Shown here: positions 1-8,932 of the stretch, piece after piece | Layout of the letters: the number at the start of each line of letters is the position of its first letter | Position numbering within the stretch: position 1 is the first letter of the stretch | Source: an uncultured Altererythrobacter sp. | GTDB lineage: Bacteria; Pseudomonadota; Alphaproteobacteria; Sphingomonadales; Sphingomonadaceae | Assembly (NCBI GenBank): GCA_937950385.1 | Contig: CALFEA010000203.1 | Location: 1 to 19,417 of the forward strand | DNA length: 19,417 nt | Direction of reading: 5' to 3' | Notes under the pieces: model-generated | Database searches by the model: none | What the model saw: the letters and a program-made list of their open reading frames with translations, nothing else | What the model was told of the DNA's origin: nothing | Program-made: the position numbers and the translations under genes

Positions 1-794
1 CGAAAACGCTGCTTATATTCAGGGTGTTCTGTGCCCATCATCCGGTCCCAAAAGGTGAAGTAGAACCCGAAATTATAATTGCCGTTTGAATGGTGCAGAT
101 CATGGTGCGTTGTGGTGCTGATCCAATCGAGCCATTTCGTATCGACCCAGCCTGCTGGATGCATCTCAACACCCAAATGGCCCATCACATTGCGGATGAT
201 CATGATCCACAAGAAAATGAAAAGCGCAAAGCCAGCATAGGCCACGCCCAGCAGGCTGGTGATGAGCAGGAAGATCGGCACAAATGCCGCCTCTGTGCCG
301 GCTTCCCACACAGAGAAACTATAGGCTGTCCACGGGGTTGGCGTGCGCGATTTGTGGTGGTGCATATGGGTGGCGCGGAACAATTTCTTATGGTGCAATG
401 CGCGGTGCATCCAATAGAAATAGGCATCATGCGCAAGCAGGATAACGGCCACTTGGACCACCAATAATCCTGCGCCAAATTCCTCCAATTGAAGCTGGAT
501 GATCCCGGCCTCGGTCAGCAAAATTGTGCTGATCGTGGTCACGCCAAAAACCACTGTGGTGCGCACTGATGAGGCGATTTCGCGAATGTAATCCTGCTTT
601 TGCGCGCGGCGTTTTTGCACTCTGCGTTTGTTCGCGTAGCCTTTAAAGATCACGATGATGGCGGTGAAAATTCCTGCGGCAATGATGTAGCGTGAGAAAT
701 CGAAATAGAACGCATTGAGCATATGCTCACCGATCATTTCGAGCAGTGTCGGATCAGGCGATAGGCCTGCTGCATTATGTGTTGGTGTCGTCAT
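1..794 (-). CDS. Sterol desaturase / fatty acid hydroxylase family membrane protein, C-terminus cut by window edge
   Basis: The frame starts at the ATG at 792-794 and stays open to the window edge, giving 264 residues. The three histidine clusters of the fatty acid hydroxylase superfamily are all present: HDAYFYWMHRALHH (residues 122-135), HMHHH (143-147) and HHDLHHS (230-236). In this family they hold two iron atoms that hydroxylate or desaturate a lipid or sterol at the inner membrane face. Hydrophobic stretches lie at about residues 34-50, 106-121 and 171-200. The true stop is outside the window, probably soon, since family members are often 270-330 residues. A membrane AraC-type regulator lies 106 bases upstream on the same strand. 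The Shine-Dalgarno GGAGG sits six bases before the ATG and is buried in a hairpin. The exact lipid substrate cannot be told from the sequence. Confidence 0.93.
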   Translation of the reverse strand, partial: MTTPTHNAAGLSPDPTLLEMIGEHMLNAFYFDFSRYIIAAGIFTAIIVIFKGYANKRRVQKRRAQKQDYIREIASSVRTTVVFGVTTISTILLTEAGIIQLQLEEFGAGLLVVQVAVILLAHDAYFYWMHRALHHKKLFRATHMHHHKSRTPTPWTAYSFSVWEAGTEAAFVPIFLLITSLLGVAYAGFALFIFLWIMIIRNVMGHLGVEMHPAGWVDTKWLDWISTTTHHDLHHSNGNYNFGFYFTFWDRMMGTEHPEYKQRF

Positions 795-800
795 GATTAG

Positions 801-823
801 CCTCCAATTTGCTGCGTTGGAGG
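801..823 (-). promoter_or_regulatory. Hairpin that sequesters the hydroxylase ribosome-binding site
   Basis: Read in the mRNA direction (minus strand), CCTCCAA and TTGGAGG form a perfect 7-bp stem around a 9-base loop. The 3' arm contains the GGAGG Shine-Dalgarno, six bases before the ATG at 794. The pairing is seen directly. A role as an RNA thermometer or other translational switch is inference. Confidence 0.55.
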
Positions 824-900
824 TGTTTTGGGGCAAGTCTTGCGCAAATGCCTCGCGCTAGTGAAGAATGCCGATCAATTTCGAAATCGCATCGCTTTTT

Positions 901-1956
901 TCAGTTTTGACCAATGGCTTTCCGGCGAAAATCCGTAGGAGTTTCAGCAGTTTCGCTCTTAAATGCACGGTTGAACGTGGGCAACGAATTATATCCCAAA
1001 TCCATCGCAATTGTCAGAACTGGCAGATCAACTTGCTCTCGGTCGCTAAGGATTTGCTTGGCTTCATCGATACGGTGACGGTTGAGGAAGCTGGAGAAAT
1101 TGCGGTGGCCAAGGCTTTGGTTGATCAGCGCGCGCAGGCGGTGTTCCGGCGTGCCAAGATGCGCTGCGAGGCCGGTTATCGTAAGGCCCGGCTGGCGGTA
1201 AAACCCATCCTCCATCGCAGCGGAGAGTTTGTCAGACAACACGCGTTGCTGCGGCGAAAGCGCGTCATTATTCGCTGCGTCTGCCAAGGGTGCCTCGCCT
1301 TCGACACGCGCTAGCAATTCGCCATCGGTCTTCATCAAAGCCAGCCCGGCAAACAATGTCAGCAGCAAAATCAAGGCGGCATTGATAAGGTGCAGGGGCG
1401 CGTAATCCTGAAGGCCGCCATCGGTCATTTCCATGCCTAGAATAACCTCAAGCACCAATATGCCGCCGGTTTGCACCGCGATAACAATAGGCAGCCACAA
1501 GCGGATTGAACGGCGTTTCTCAATCAGATCATCGCGCCTGTCAGCAAATGCGACGCGCACCATATCAATGATCAGCGCCAATCCGATGCCATGAATGAAA
1601 TAGAAGGTGTATTGCTGAGATTGGGGATAGTTCATGGCGACCAACCAATTCGCCACAAATATCCCAATAATGGCCCACACAAGCCAGCGAGGCGGCGGGC
1701 GCTCGAACAATGTGCGGGCAAACAACCACAGCCACATGGGTGTGATGATCGAGGCCAAATCAATCAGCGGCATAAATTCCGTTATAGACTGCGCCGCGGA
1801 GGAGGAATTGACGAGATAGGCCACCGCTCCCACCAGCAATCCTGCCAGCGGGACTTTCAGCGCTCGGCGCACGTCACCCGCCAGCAGCAGCAAGAGCAGC
1901 AACAAAGTGGCGCCTGCTGCAATCAACCGAAGAGCTGTATCGAATGCCTCTATCAT
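901..1956 (-). CDS. AraC-family regulator with N-terminal seven-helix membrane domain
   Basis: This 351-residue protein has two parts. The first 210 residues carry about seven hydrophobic segments, beginning with a run of leucines at residues 17-26. The last 90 (about 257-346) form an AraC-type double helix-turn-helix, with GLAAHLGTPEHRLRALI in the first helix pair and IAMDLGYNSLPTFNRAFK in the second, the family's most conserved stretch. Such proteins are thought to sense a membrane or extracellular signal and bind DNA from the membrane. The ATG at 1956 was chosen; a TTG at 1980 would add eight residues, and neither has a clear Shine-Dalgarno. The gene lies in the same direction as the lipid hydroxylase and is divergent from tamA across 188 bases, so both are plausible targets. 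The signal and target are unknown. Confidence 0.88.
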   Translation of the reverse strand: MIEAFDTALRLIAAGATLLLLLLLLAGDVRRALKVPLAGLLVGAVAYLVNSSSAAQSITEFMPLIDLASIITPMWLWLFARTLFERPPPRWLVWAIIGIFVANWLVAMNYPQSQQYTFYFIHGIGLALIIDMVRVAFADRRDDLIEKRRSIRLWLPIVIAVQTGGILVLEVILGMEMTDGGLQDYAPLHLINAALILLLTLFAGLALMKTDGELLARVEGEAPLADAANNDALSPQQRVLSDKLSAAMEDGFYRQPGLTITGLAAHLGTPEHRLRALINQSLGHRNFSSFLNRHRIDEAKQILSDREQVDLPVLTIAMDLGYNSLPTFNRAFKSETAETPTDFRRKAIGQN

Positions 1957-2144
1957 GGGCAGGCAGCATATCTGATCCAAAGCTGGTGACTAGCCCAGTT
2001 CTTGATAAGGGTTGGACCGCACTATGCCTCAATCGGCTGCTGGCACGAAACCGTGCGGCGCAAAGTGCCGAACAAACCAAACCATTGGACGATGCTAACT
2101 TGAACGCTCTTCCAGCGAGGCCTAGGGCAATTGCTGTGGCCGCC

Positions 2145-4436
2145 ATGTCCAAACCAAGCAATTCTCAGCTTCTCAGCCTTAGAAGAAACGCGCGCTTCAT
2201 AAACGGATGCGGCGCGCTCTGCTCTGCCCTTGCCCTGTTTTGCTTCGCGCAGCCGGTTGAAGCGCAGGAGCCGCCTGCACGCAGCGCTGATTTGCCTCCG
2301 CTTGAGCCCATTATCTCAGATGAAGAATTTAACTCAGCGATACCAGAGCTGGACCTTGATGATGCCGAGCTCGATCAAGAATTGGAATCGATTGGGGATT
2401 TTGAGCGCCGTTTTGACGCCGAAGAGGATGATGGCCCGCAAGACACAAGCAATGAGGCACCGCTCAAACTGCCAGAGCTAGCCGATGGCGATCTGGTTGA
2501 GGAAATTAGCGACGCGCCCATTCGCGATGCAGAATTGGCGAAACCCCTTACGCCGATCGACGAATTTCAAGTCGCTGATGTTCAATTGGCCGAAGTCACT
2601 ACAGATGAGAGCAATCCGCCCGAGCTGAAATATGATGTTGCGCTAACGGGGCTGGATGCTCTCGATGATCTGACGGACATTAATTTGGCCGGATCGTTTA
2701 GAAACCTATCGGCGCTGGAACAGGCCGGTGGCAAAGCCGCCAATATTGCCATGCTGGCCGCCCGGCTCACCGAAGACAAAGCCTTGCTTGCGCAGCTCTT
2801 GCGTTCAGAAGGCTGGTACAGTGCAGAGGTCACAACCCGCATTGATCGCGGCGAAACAGGCAATGGCCAACAATTGACCGCAGTTATCGATGTGGCGCCA
2901 GGCCCGCGCTATGCCTTGGCAGACATCCAAGTCCAAGCAGAGCCAACTGTTCCTACTGATTTGATCGCTAGCAATATCGGTCTGAAAGTTGGCGAACCTA
3001 TTGTTGCAGCCCGTATTTTGGGCGCTGAGGCGCAAATCGCAACGGTTTTGCCGCAATCAGGCTACCCCTTTGCAAAGATAGAAGAGCGCGACATTTTGCT
3101 CAATCCTGAAACGGGCGAGGGCATTTACACTATGCCCGTCACTATCGGACCGCGCGCGCGGTTTGGCGGGTTTGAAGTCACCGGCAATCCCGCTTTCGAT
3201 GCCGATCACGTCGCAGTCATTGCAAGGTTTGAACGCGGCGAATTGTATGACAGCCGCGAGCTTGATGATTTGCGCAAAGCTATGGTTGCAACCGGCCTGT
3301 TCAACACGGTCGCAGTCTCTCCCAAGCGCACCGGCGAAAGTGCCAGTGCAATTGCTGGCGATGATACACAATTTGTGACTATGTTGATTAAGCAGGATGC
3401 AGGCCCGCAGCGCACCATCGCTGGCAGTGCAGGCTATGGCACTGGCCAAGGTTTCCGGCTGGAGGGCAGCTGGTCGCATCGCAATCTCTTCCCGCCAGAA
3501 GGGGCTTTGACCGCATCAGTGGTTGCCGGGACAAAGGAGCAAGGCGCAGGGCTCAATTTCCGCCGCGCCAATGCCGGGCAGCGCGACCGCACGTTTGAAA
3601 TCGGCCTCAACGCATTGCGCGCCAATTATGATGCCTTTGAAGCATTTACAGGCCGCTTGGGCGGGCTCGTCAGTTATGTCTCGACACCGCTTTGGCAAAA
3701 GCGTGTGACCTATGCTTACGGCGCAGAAGCCATCGCCTCTGTCGAGGAAGAGTTTGATCCAATCCTTGGCCGCAAGGTGGACCGAACCTATTTTATCGGC
3801 GCGCTCACGGGGCAGGCGGGCTTCGATACTTCTGACGATTTGCTCAACCCCACCAGCGGCTTTCGGTTGAACGCATTGGTCCAGCCCGAAGGTTCACTTC
3901 AGGGCGATTTTAGCCCTTATGTCCGCATGGTTTTAGACGGCTCTGCCTATGTCCCATTTGGCAATTCCATTGTCTTGGCCGGACGCCTTAAAATGGGCTC
4001 GATTCAAGGGGCCAGCCGCCAAAGCATTGCCCCCTCGCGCAGGCTCTATGCAGGCGGCGGCGGATCGGTACGCGGTTTTGGGTTTCAAGGCTTGGGACCA
4101 AAAGTTCTTGAGCCCAATCCCAATTTTGACCCCTCCGATCCTGACGAGACAGCGGAGGAATTTCTTATCCGGCCGATCGGCGGGCGCAGCCTTGTGGAGG
4201 CGGCGGCAGAGGTTCGTTACCGCTTTGGCGATTATGGGATTGTCGGCTTTGTGGATGCCGGCCAAGTGTATGAAAGCGCGCGGCCCGGCTTTTCCGATAT
4301 CCGTTACGGGGTCGGTTTGGGCGGGCGTTTCTACACCAATTTTGGACCCCTGCGCCTCGATGTGGCAACGCCGCTTGGCCGCCGCGAGGGCGAAAGCCGC
4401 GTCACTGTTTATGTCTCCATCGGGCAGGCATTTTAA
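2145..4436 (+). CDS. tamA: TamA, outer-membrane Omp85-family translocation/assembly protein
   Basis: TamA is the outer-membrane half of the TAM complex, which with TamB inserts some outer-membrane proteins and may aid lipid transport. The 763-residue product has a signal peptide (about residues 1-38, ending AQPVEAQ), an acidic linker rich in Asp and Glu (about 39-155), POTRA domains (about 160-420) and a C-terminal beta-barrel (about 425-763). The Omp85 loop motif VRGF is at residues 642-645, and the chain ends in phenylalanine, as barrel proteins need for BAM recognition. The frame is open back to 1944, but the ATG at 2145 begins the signal peptide and clears the divergent regulator gene, so it was preferred despite a weak Shine-Dalgarno. 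The stop abuts the tamB start. The acidic linker makes it longer than enterobacterial TamA (about 577 residues). Confidence 0.93.
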   Translation: MSKPSNSQLLSLRRNARFINGCGALCSALALFCFAQPVEAQEPPARSADLPPLEPIISDEEFNSAIPELDLDDAELDQELESIGDFERRFDAEEDDGPQDTSNEAPLKLPELADGDLVEEISDAPIRDAELAKPLTPIDEFQVADVQLAEVTTDESNPPELKYDVALTGLDALDDLTDINLAGSFRNLSALEQAGGKAANIAMLAARLTEDKALLAQLLRSEGWYSAEVTTRIDRGETGNGQQLTAVIDVAPGPRYALADIQVQAEPTVPTDLIASNIGLKVGEPIVAARILGAEAQIATVLPQSGYPFAKIEERDILLNPETGEGIYTMPVTIGPRARFGGFEVTGNPAFDADHVAVIARFERGELYDSRELDDLRKAMVATGLFNTVAVSPKRTGESASAIAGDDTQFVTMLIKQDAGPQRTIAGSAGYGTGQGFRLEGSWSHRNLFPPEGALTASVVAGTKEQGAGLNFRRANAGQRDRTFEIGLNALRANYDAFEAFTGRLGGLVSYVSTPLWQKRVTYAYGAEAIASVEEEFDPILGRKVDRTYFIGALTGQAGFDTSDDLLNPTSGFRLNALVQPEGSLQGDFSPYVRMVLDGSAYVPFGNSIVLAGRLKMGSIQGASRQSIAPSRRLYAGGGGSVRGFGFQGLGPKVLEPNPNFDPSDPDETAEEFLIRPIGGRSLVEAAAEVRYRFGDYGIVGFVDAGQVYESARPGFSDIRYGVGLGGRFYTNFGPLRLDVATPLGRREGESRVTVYVSIGQAF

Positions 4437-7400
4437 ATGGCCAGCGCGCCAGACATTCAGGCAGATGATGCGGAGCCAATCGCGCGCAAAACCAAGTCTT
4501 GGCCTTTACGCATAGCCGCCGGACTTGCAGGTCTGATAGGGCTTTTGCTCCTGATTGCAGCGGCATTGGTGCTGGGCATCAATACCGGCCCTGGGCGCGA
4601 TTTCGTCAAGGATCAGGTCGAGGCGTTGGAGTTTGAAAATGGCCTGTCGATTGGCATCGGCGCGATTGACGGATCGCTTTACGATGCATTGATCATCCGC
4701 GATCTGACTTTGTCTGATCCGCAGGGCGTGTTTATGCGCGTACCGGCCGCAAAGCTCGATTGGGACCCCTTTGCCTTTGTCAGCAATCATATCGATATTA
4801 GCGCGCTAACCGCAGAAACAGCCACGCTGGAACGCTTGCCCGCATTCAATGAAACGCCGCCAAGCAATGATCCGCTCCTACCAGATTACAACATTGATAT
4901 TGACCGTTTTGAAATCGAAAAATTCTTTATCAAAGCGCCGGTAACCGGGCAGGCCCGCGTGGCTTTTATGAGCGGCAATGTGCAAATCGCAGACGCCCGC
5001 GCAAAGGTAAATTTTGAAGGGGCTGCATTGGCTAATATAGCCCCCGGCCAAGACGGGGAGGGCGGCGATAAGGTCGTGCTGCGTTTGGATGCCGTGCCCG
5101 ATGACAATGTGTTTGATCTCGACCTTGATCTAAACGCGCCAGTTGGCGGAATTGTCGCAGGGTTGGCAGGGTTGGATGAGGCGCTTACCGCAACGCTTTC
5201 GGGCAAAGGCAGCTGGGAAAATTGGAACGGCGCGCTGGCTGCAAAATTGGGCGCAGATAGCCTTGCTGATCTGGAGCTTAGCGGGCGCGATGGCACGTTT
5301 GGCGCACGGGGCACTGCCAATCTGACCCAATTTGTGCCGCCCGCCGCAGCCAGCATGCTGAGCGAAAGAACCGCAATTGACGTCAGCGCCATATTGGGCG
5401 AGCGAGCCGCACAAATAGACGGGCGCTTTTCTAGCCCAGCCTTTACCCTTGGCACCAATGGCCGGATCGACTTGTCAGACAATAGCTTCGATGATTTCAA
5501 GGCAGCATTTGTGCTGCTCAAACCTTCTGCGCTGACGCCCTATTTGCGCGGGCAAGGCCTGCGCGCAATGCTCACTCTCAACGGCGATATAACGGCGCCT
5601 TTGACAGGCTATGACATCAATGCTGCGCGCATTGCTGTGAACGATATTGATTTTGTGCAATTGCGCGCAAGCGGCGAAACCCGCGTTGATATGGAAGGGA
5701 TGAGCATCCCCATATCGGCCACAGTGGCACGCATTACCGGCTTGGACACGGCTGCGGGCGGCGCGCTGTCCGATATCACTTTGCGCGGGGATATTGCCTA
5801 TCAAAACGGGCGGCTGTTGTCCGATAATCTGCGCATTCGCTCCGATAGAATTGACGCAGGCGTAACACTGATCGCTGATCTCAACGCAGGCCGATATGGC
5901 GGCGCGATAGATGGAAAACTCGATAATTACCGGCTCGAAAGCGTTGGCATTTTCAACATTGAGACCGGCGTAGATTTGGAAGCTGATGATAAAGGCGATT
6001 ACCGGCTAGCGGGCAAAGCGCGGGCCCGATCAACCAGCCTATCGAATGAAAGCATCAGTGAATTTTTGGGCGGCAATTTCATCGTAACCAGCGATATCGC
6101 TTATGGCAGCGACGCGATCGCACGTTTTTCCAACGCGCGGCTTGATGCGCCATTGCTCAAAGTGACGGATGGGCGCGGAACCTATTCGCCGACCGGACAA
6201 TTCGATGTCGTCGCCAGCGCTGTTTCTGATGCATACGGGCCCTTGGGTGTGCAATTGGCGGGAACCATCACCAACCCGCGCGCTATTATCAAAGCGGCCA
6301 ATCCCGGTCTCGGGGTCGGCCTTGCCAGCGTGACAGCGGTCATTCGCGGCGACAATGGCAATTACCGCGTCGATGCCGACGGTCAGACCGATTACGGCCC
6401 CTTCACCGCCGATGTGACAGTGGCGGCCAGCAGCGGTCCATTGGCTCTCAATATCAACCGGGCTCAGATTGCCAATATCGCCTTGTCGGGCCGTATTCGC
6501 CAGTCAAATGCCGGTCCCTTTGCAGGGCAATTGCGCGCCAATGGGCAAGGTTTGAACGGCACGGTACAATTGGGATCGCGCGGCCCATATCAAACCGCCG
6601 ACATAAAGATGCGCGCACGCGGCACTGTATTGCCCGGCCCTGCGCGCGTCCGGATTGGCTCAGCGATTATTGATGCCAATGTCATCCTCTATGACCAGCC
6701 CGAAGTGGTCGCCGATGTGCAATTGGCAAACACGGATTACGGCGCGCTCAACATCAATGCGATGCGCGCGAAGGTGGATTATCGTAGCGGCAAAGGCAGC
6801 GCCCGATTGCTTGCCGAAGGCCGCAGCGGCGTGCCCTTCCGTGTCTCGGCCAATGCCGATCTTCAGCCAGAATTGTGGCGCGCCGCGATGCAAGGCAAAG
6901 TGCGCGGCATAGCCTTTAAAACAGACAGCCCCGCCCGGATCATTCCGCGCGCCGACGCCTATGAATTGCTTCCCACAAAGGTCAGCTTTGGCAAAGGCAA
7001 CATGCGGCTGGCGGGCGAATTTGGCAGCGGCATGAAAGTGCAAAGCCGATTGGACGCGCTCGATATGTCCATCGTCAATGCGTTTGTGCCGGGTATGGGC
7101 ATTGGCGGAAGCGCGACCGGCAGTCTGGATTTTGTGCAAGCCAATGAAAACGCCTTTCCCAAGGCCGATGCGCGCCTAAAAATCCGCAATTTCACCCGCA
7201 CAACGGCGCTGTCAGTCAGCCAACCGGTCAATGTGAACTTCGTTGGCCAATTGCAAGCAAGCGGCGGTGCAGGCAGAGCGGTTGTGCGGCGAGGCGGCGC
7301 GGTTATTGGGCGCATGAATGCCGGGCTTACACCGCTTGCCCCTGGCAATGGACCATGGGTGAAACGTCTGATGCAAGCACCGCTTAATGGCGGCATTCGT

Positions 7401-8687
7401 TACAATGGACCGGCCGGCACGCTGTTTTCTTTGGCGGGTCAAGACAATCAAAGCCTGTCGGGCGTGATGGGCATAGCCGCTGATTTCAGCGGCCGGCTCG
7501 CCAATCCGCAATTGGCCGGAATAGTGCGTGCCAATAAGCTGACATATGAGAATTTAGCCTATGGCACCCGCCTCAGCAATATGTCGATCAGGGGCAAGTT
7601 TGACGGCGACACACTGCAGCTAGAGCGGTTAAAGGCTGCCGCTGGCAAGGGCAATGTGGAGGCCAATGGAACGATCAGCTTCGCCGCCGATCAAGGCTTT
7701 GCGATGAATGTCAAAGTCACGCTCGACAAAGCGCGGCTTGCGCGCAGTGATGCACTGGCGGCGACAGCAACAGGCGCATTGACCTTTTCCAAAACTCAGG
7801 GGCAAACCGCCCTTCTGGCGGGAAGGATCCTGCTGCCCGAAACGCGCTACAAAGTGGTTCAGCAAGGCGCAGCTGAGATACCAGACTTGACCGGTGTGCG
7901 CTTCAAAACGCCTGCAAATTCTGCGCGGATTACTGGCAATGAAAGGGCTGTTGCAGCCTCTGGCATGTTCGACAAAATCCGCCTTGATTTGGATCTGATC
8001 GCACCAGAAAAACTATATGTTTCAGGTATGGGGCTGGAAAGCGAATGGAGCGCTGACATCAAAATCAATGGCACCAGCGCCGCCCCGCGCATGGCAGGCA
8101 ATGTTGAATTGATACGCGGAACATTGGGCTTTGCCGGGCGATCCTTTGCATTGGTCGATGGCCGCCTCAACTTTACCGGCGGCAGAACACTCGATCCAAC
8201 CATCCTATTGTCTGCACGCGAGGATATTGAAGATGTCGCGGTAACAGTGGGCGTCAGCGGTCAAGCGTTTAGCCCGCAAATCGCCTTCACAAGCTCGCCA
8301 GGACTGCCGCAGGATGAGATCGTCTCGCGCATTTTATTCGGCAGCTATGTCGGCAATCTCTCCGCCATTCAAACGGTGCAATTGGCCGCATCGCTCAACT
8401 CGCTTAGATCAACCGGCGGCGGCTTAAACCCATTGGGCAAATTGCGCTCGGCCACTGGCATTGACCGCTTGCGCATCTTGGGATCGGATCAAAGCACAGG
8501 CCGCGGGACAGCCTTGGCAGCTGGGCAATATATCACCGATGATGTTTATATCGAGGTGATTACCGACGCGCGCGGATTTACCGCCACGCAATTGGAAATC
8601 AGCCTGACCCCTGCCCTATCTGTGCTAAGCCAAGCGGGCGGCGCGATCGGCACCAATGTCAATGTGCGCTACCGCAAGGATTATTGA
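4437..8687 (+). CDS. tamB: TamB, inner-membrane-anchored translocation/assembly protein (DUF490)
   Basis: TamB spans the periplasm as a long beta-helical groove and partners TamA. This 1416-residue protein has a short acidic cytoplasmic N-terminus, one membrane anchor (about residues 24-47), over 900 residues of repetitive beta-rich sequence typical of AsmA-like bridge proteins, and the C-terminal TamB/DUF490 domain (about 1050-1416). The conserved C-terminal region includes GLPQDEIVSRILFG, and the protein ends in the beta-strand RYRKDY. The length fits the family (1250-1500 residues). The start codon follows the tamA stop without a gap (TAAATG), so translation is probably coupled. The stop overlaps the start of a small membrane protein gene by one base. 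Confidence 0.95.
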   Translation: MASAPDIQADDAEPIARKTKSWPLRIAAGLAGLIGLLLLIAAALVLGINTGPGRDFVKDQVEALEFENGLSIGIGAIDGSLYDALIIRDLTLSDPQGVFMRVPAAKLDWDPFAFVSNHIDISALTAETATLERLPAFNETPPSNDPLLPDYNIDIDRFEIEKFFIKAPVTGQARVAFMSGNVQIADARAKVNFEGAALANIAPGQDGEGGDKVVLRLDAVPDDNVFDLDLDLNAPVGGIVAGLAGLDEALTATLSGKGSWENWNGALAAKLGADSLADLELSGRDGTFGARGTANLTQFVPPAAASMLSERTAIDVSAILGERAAQIDGRFSSPAFTLGTNGRIDLSDNSFDDFKAAFVLLKPSALTPYLRGQGLRAMLTLNGDITAPLTGYDINAARIAVNDIDFVQLRASGETRVDMEGMSIPISATVARITGLDTAAGGALSDITLRGDIAYQNGRLLSDNLRIRSDRIDAGVTLIADLNAGRYGGAIDGKLDNYRLESVGIFNIETGVDLEADDKGDYRLAGKARARSTSLSNESISEFLGGNFIVTSDIAYGSDAIARFSNARLDAPLLKVTDGRGTYSPTGQFDVVASAVSDAYGPLGVQLAGTITNPRAIIKAANPGLGVGLASVTAVIRGDNGNYRVDADGQTDYGPFTADVTVAASSGPLALNINRAQIANIALSGRIRQSNAGPFAGQLRANGQGLNGTVQLGSRGPYQTADIKMRARGTVLPGPARVRIGSAIIDANVILYDQPEVVADVQLANTDYGALNINAMRAKVDYRSGKGSARLLAEGRSGVPFRVSANADLQPELWRAAMQGKVRGIAFKTDSPARIIPRADAYELLPTKVSFGKGNMRLAGEFGSGMKVQSRLDALDMSIVNAFVPGMGIGGSATGSLDFVQANENAFPKADARLKIRNFTRTTALSVSQPVNVNFVGQLQASGGAGRAVVRRGGAVIGRMNAGLTPLAPGNGPWVKRLMQAPLNGGIRYNGPAGTLFSLAGQDNQSLSGVMGIAADFSGRLANPQLAGIVRANKLTYENLAYGTRLSNMSIRGKFDGDTLQLERLKAAAGKGNVEANGTISFAADQGFAMNVKVTLDKARLARSDALAATATGALTFSKTQGQTALLAGRILLPETRYKVVQQGAAEIPDLTGVRFKTPANSARITGNERAVAASGMFDKIRLDLDLIAPEKLYVSGMGLESEWSADIKINGTSAAPRMAGNVELIRGTLGFAGRSFALVDGRLNFTGGRTLDPTILLSAREDIEDVAVTVGVSGQAFSPQIAFTSSPGLPQDEIVSRILFGSYVGNLSAIQTVQLAASLNSLRSTGGGLNPLGKLRSATGIDRLRILGSDQSTGRGTALAAGQYITDDVYIEVITDARGFTATQLEISLTPALSVLSQAGGAIGTNVNVRYRKDY

Positions 8688-8857
8688 TGCGTCCCGCCAT
8701 TGTCCTGATCATCTTGGCGCTAGCCTTATTGGGTACAGTCTTCATCCAAACAGAAAAGCGCGCTTCTTTTGATGAACGCTTCGAGAGCGCCGATGAGCGC
8801 CTGCGCGAAATGGCCCAGAGCATTGATGACCAGCTAGAAAATACAGACGAGGATTAG
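8687..8857 (+). CDS. Small one-helix membrane protein coupled to tamB
   Basis: A 56-residue reading frame starts at the ATG that shares its A with the tamB stop (TGATG). It encodes a hydrophobic helix (about residues 4-20, RPAIVLIILALALLGTVF) followed by a strongly charged tail with many Glu, Asp and Arg that could form an amphipathic helix or short coiled coil (about 23-50), ending ENTDED. The layout, a helix with a charged tail and stop-start overlap, argues that it is a real gene of the tam operon. No family was recognised. It could be an accessory subunit or a stabiliser of TamB at the inner membrane, but that is inference from position. The positive-inside rule does not clearly settle the tail's location. 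Confidence 0.7.
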   Translation: MRPAIVLIILALALLGTVFIQTEKRASFDERFESADERLREMAQSIDDQLENTDED

Positions 8858-8932
8858 AATTTAGCAATTCTTCAAACGGTAAGCCGCAAGACTCAATTTA
8901 AGTCTCCTAAGAAATGGTCTCATATCTATCGT

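Noticed and set aside
868..1314. 148-residue plus-strand frame
   Set aside because: It lies antisense to the AraC-type regulator, whose helix-turn-helix is well conserved.
1944..2144. Longer tamA start at 1944, adding 67 residues
   Set aside because: It would overlap the divergent regulator gene, and a complete signal peptide begins at the ATG at 2145.
8889..8905. AGACT-N7-AGTCT hairpin as terminator between the tam operon and the convergent gene
   Set aside because: The stem is only 5 bp, AT-rich in the loop, and no T-run follows in either direction.
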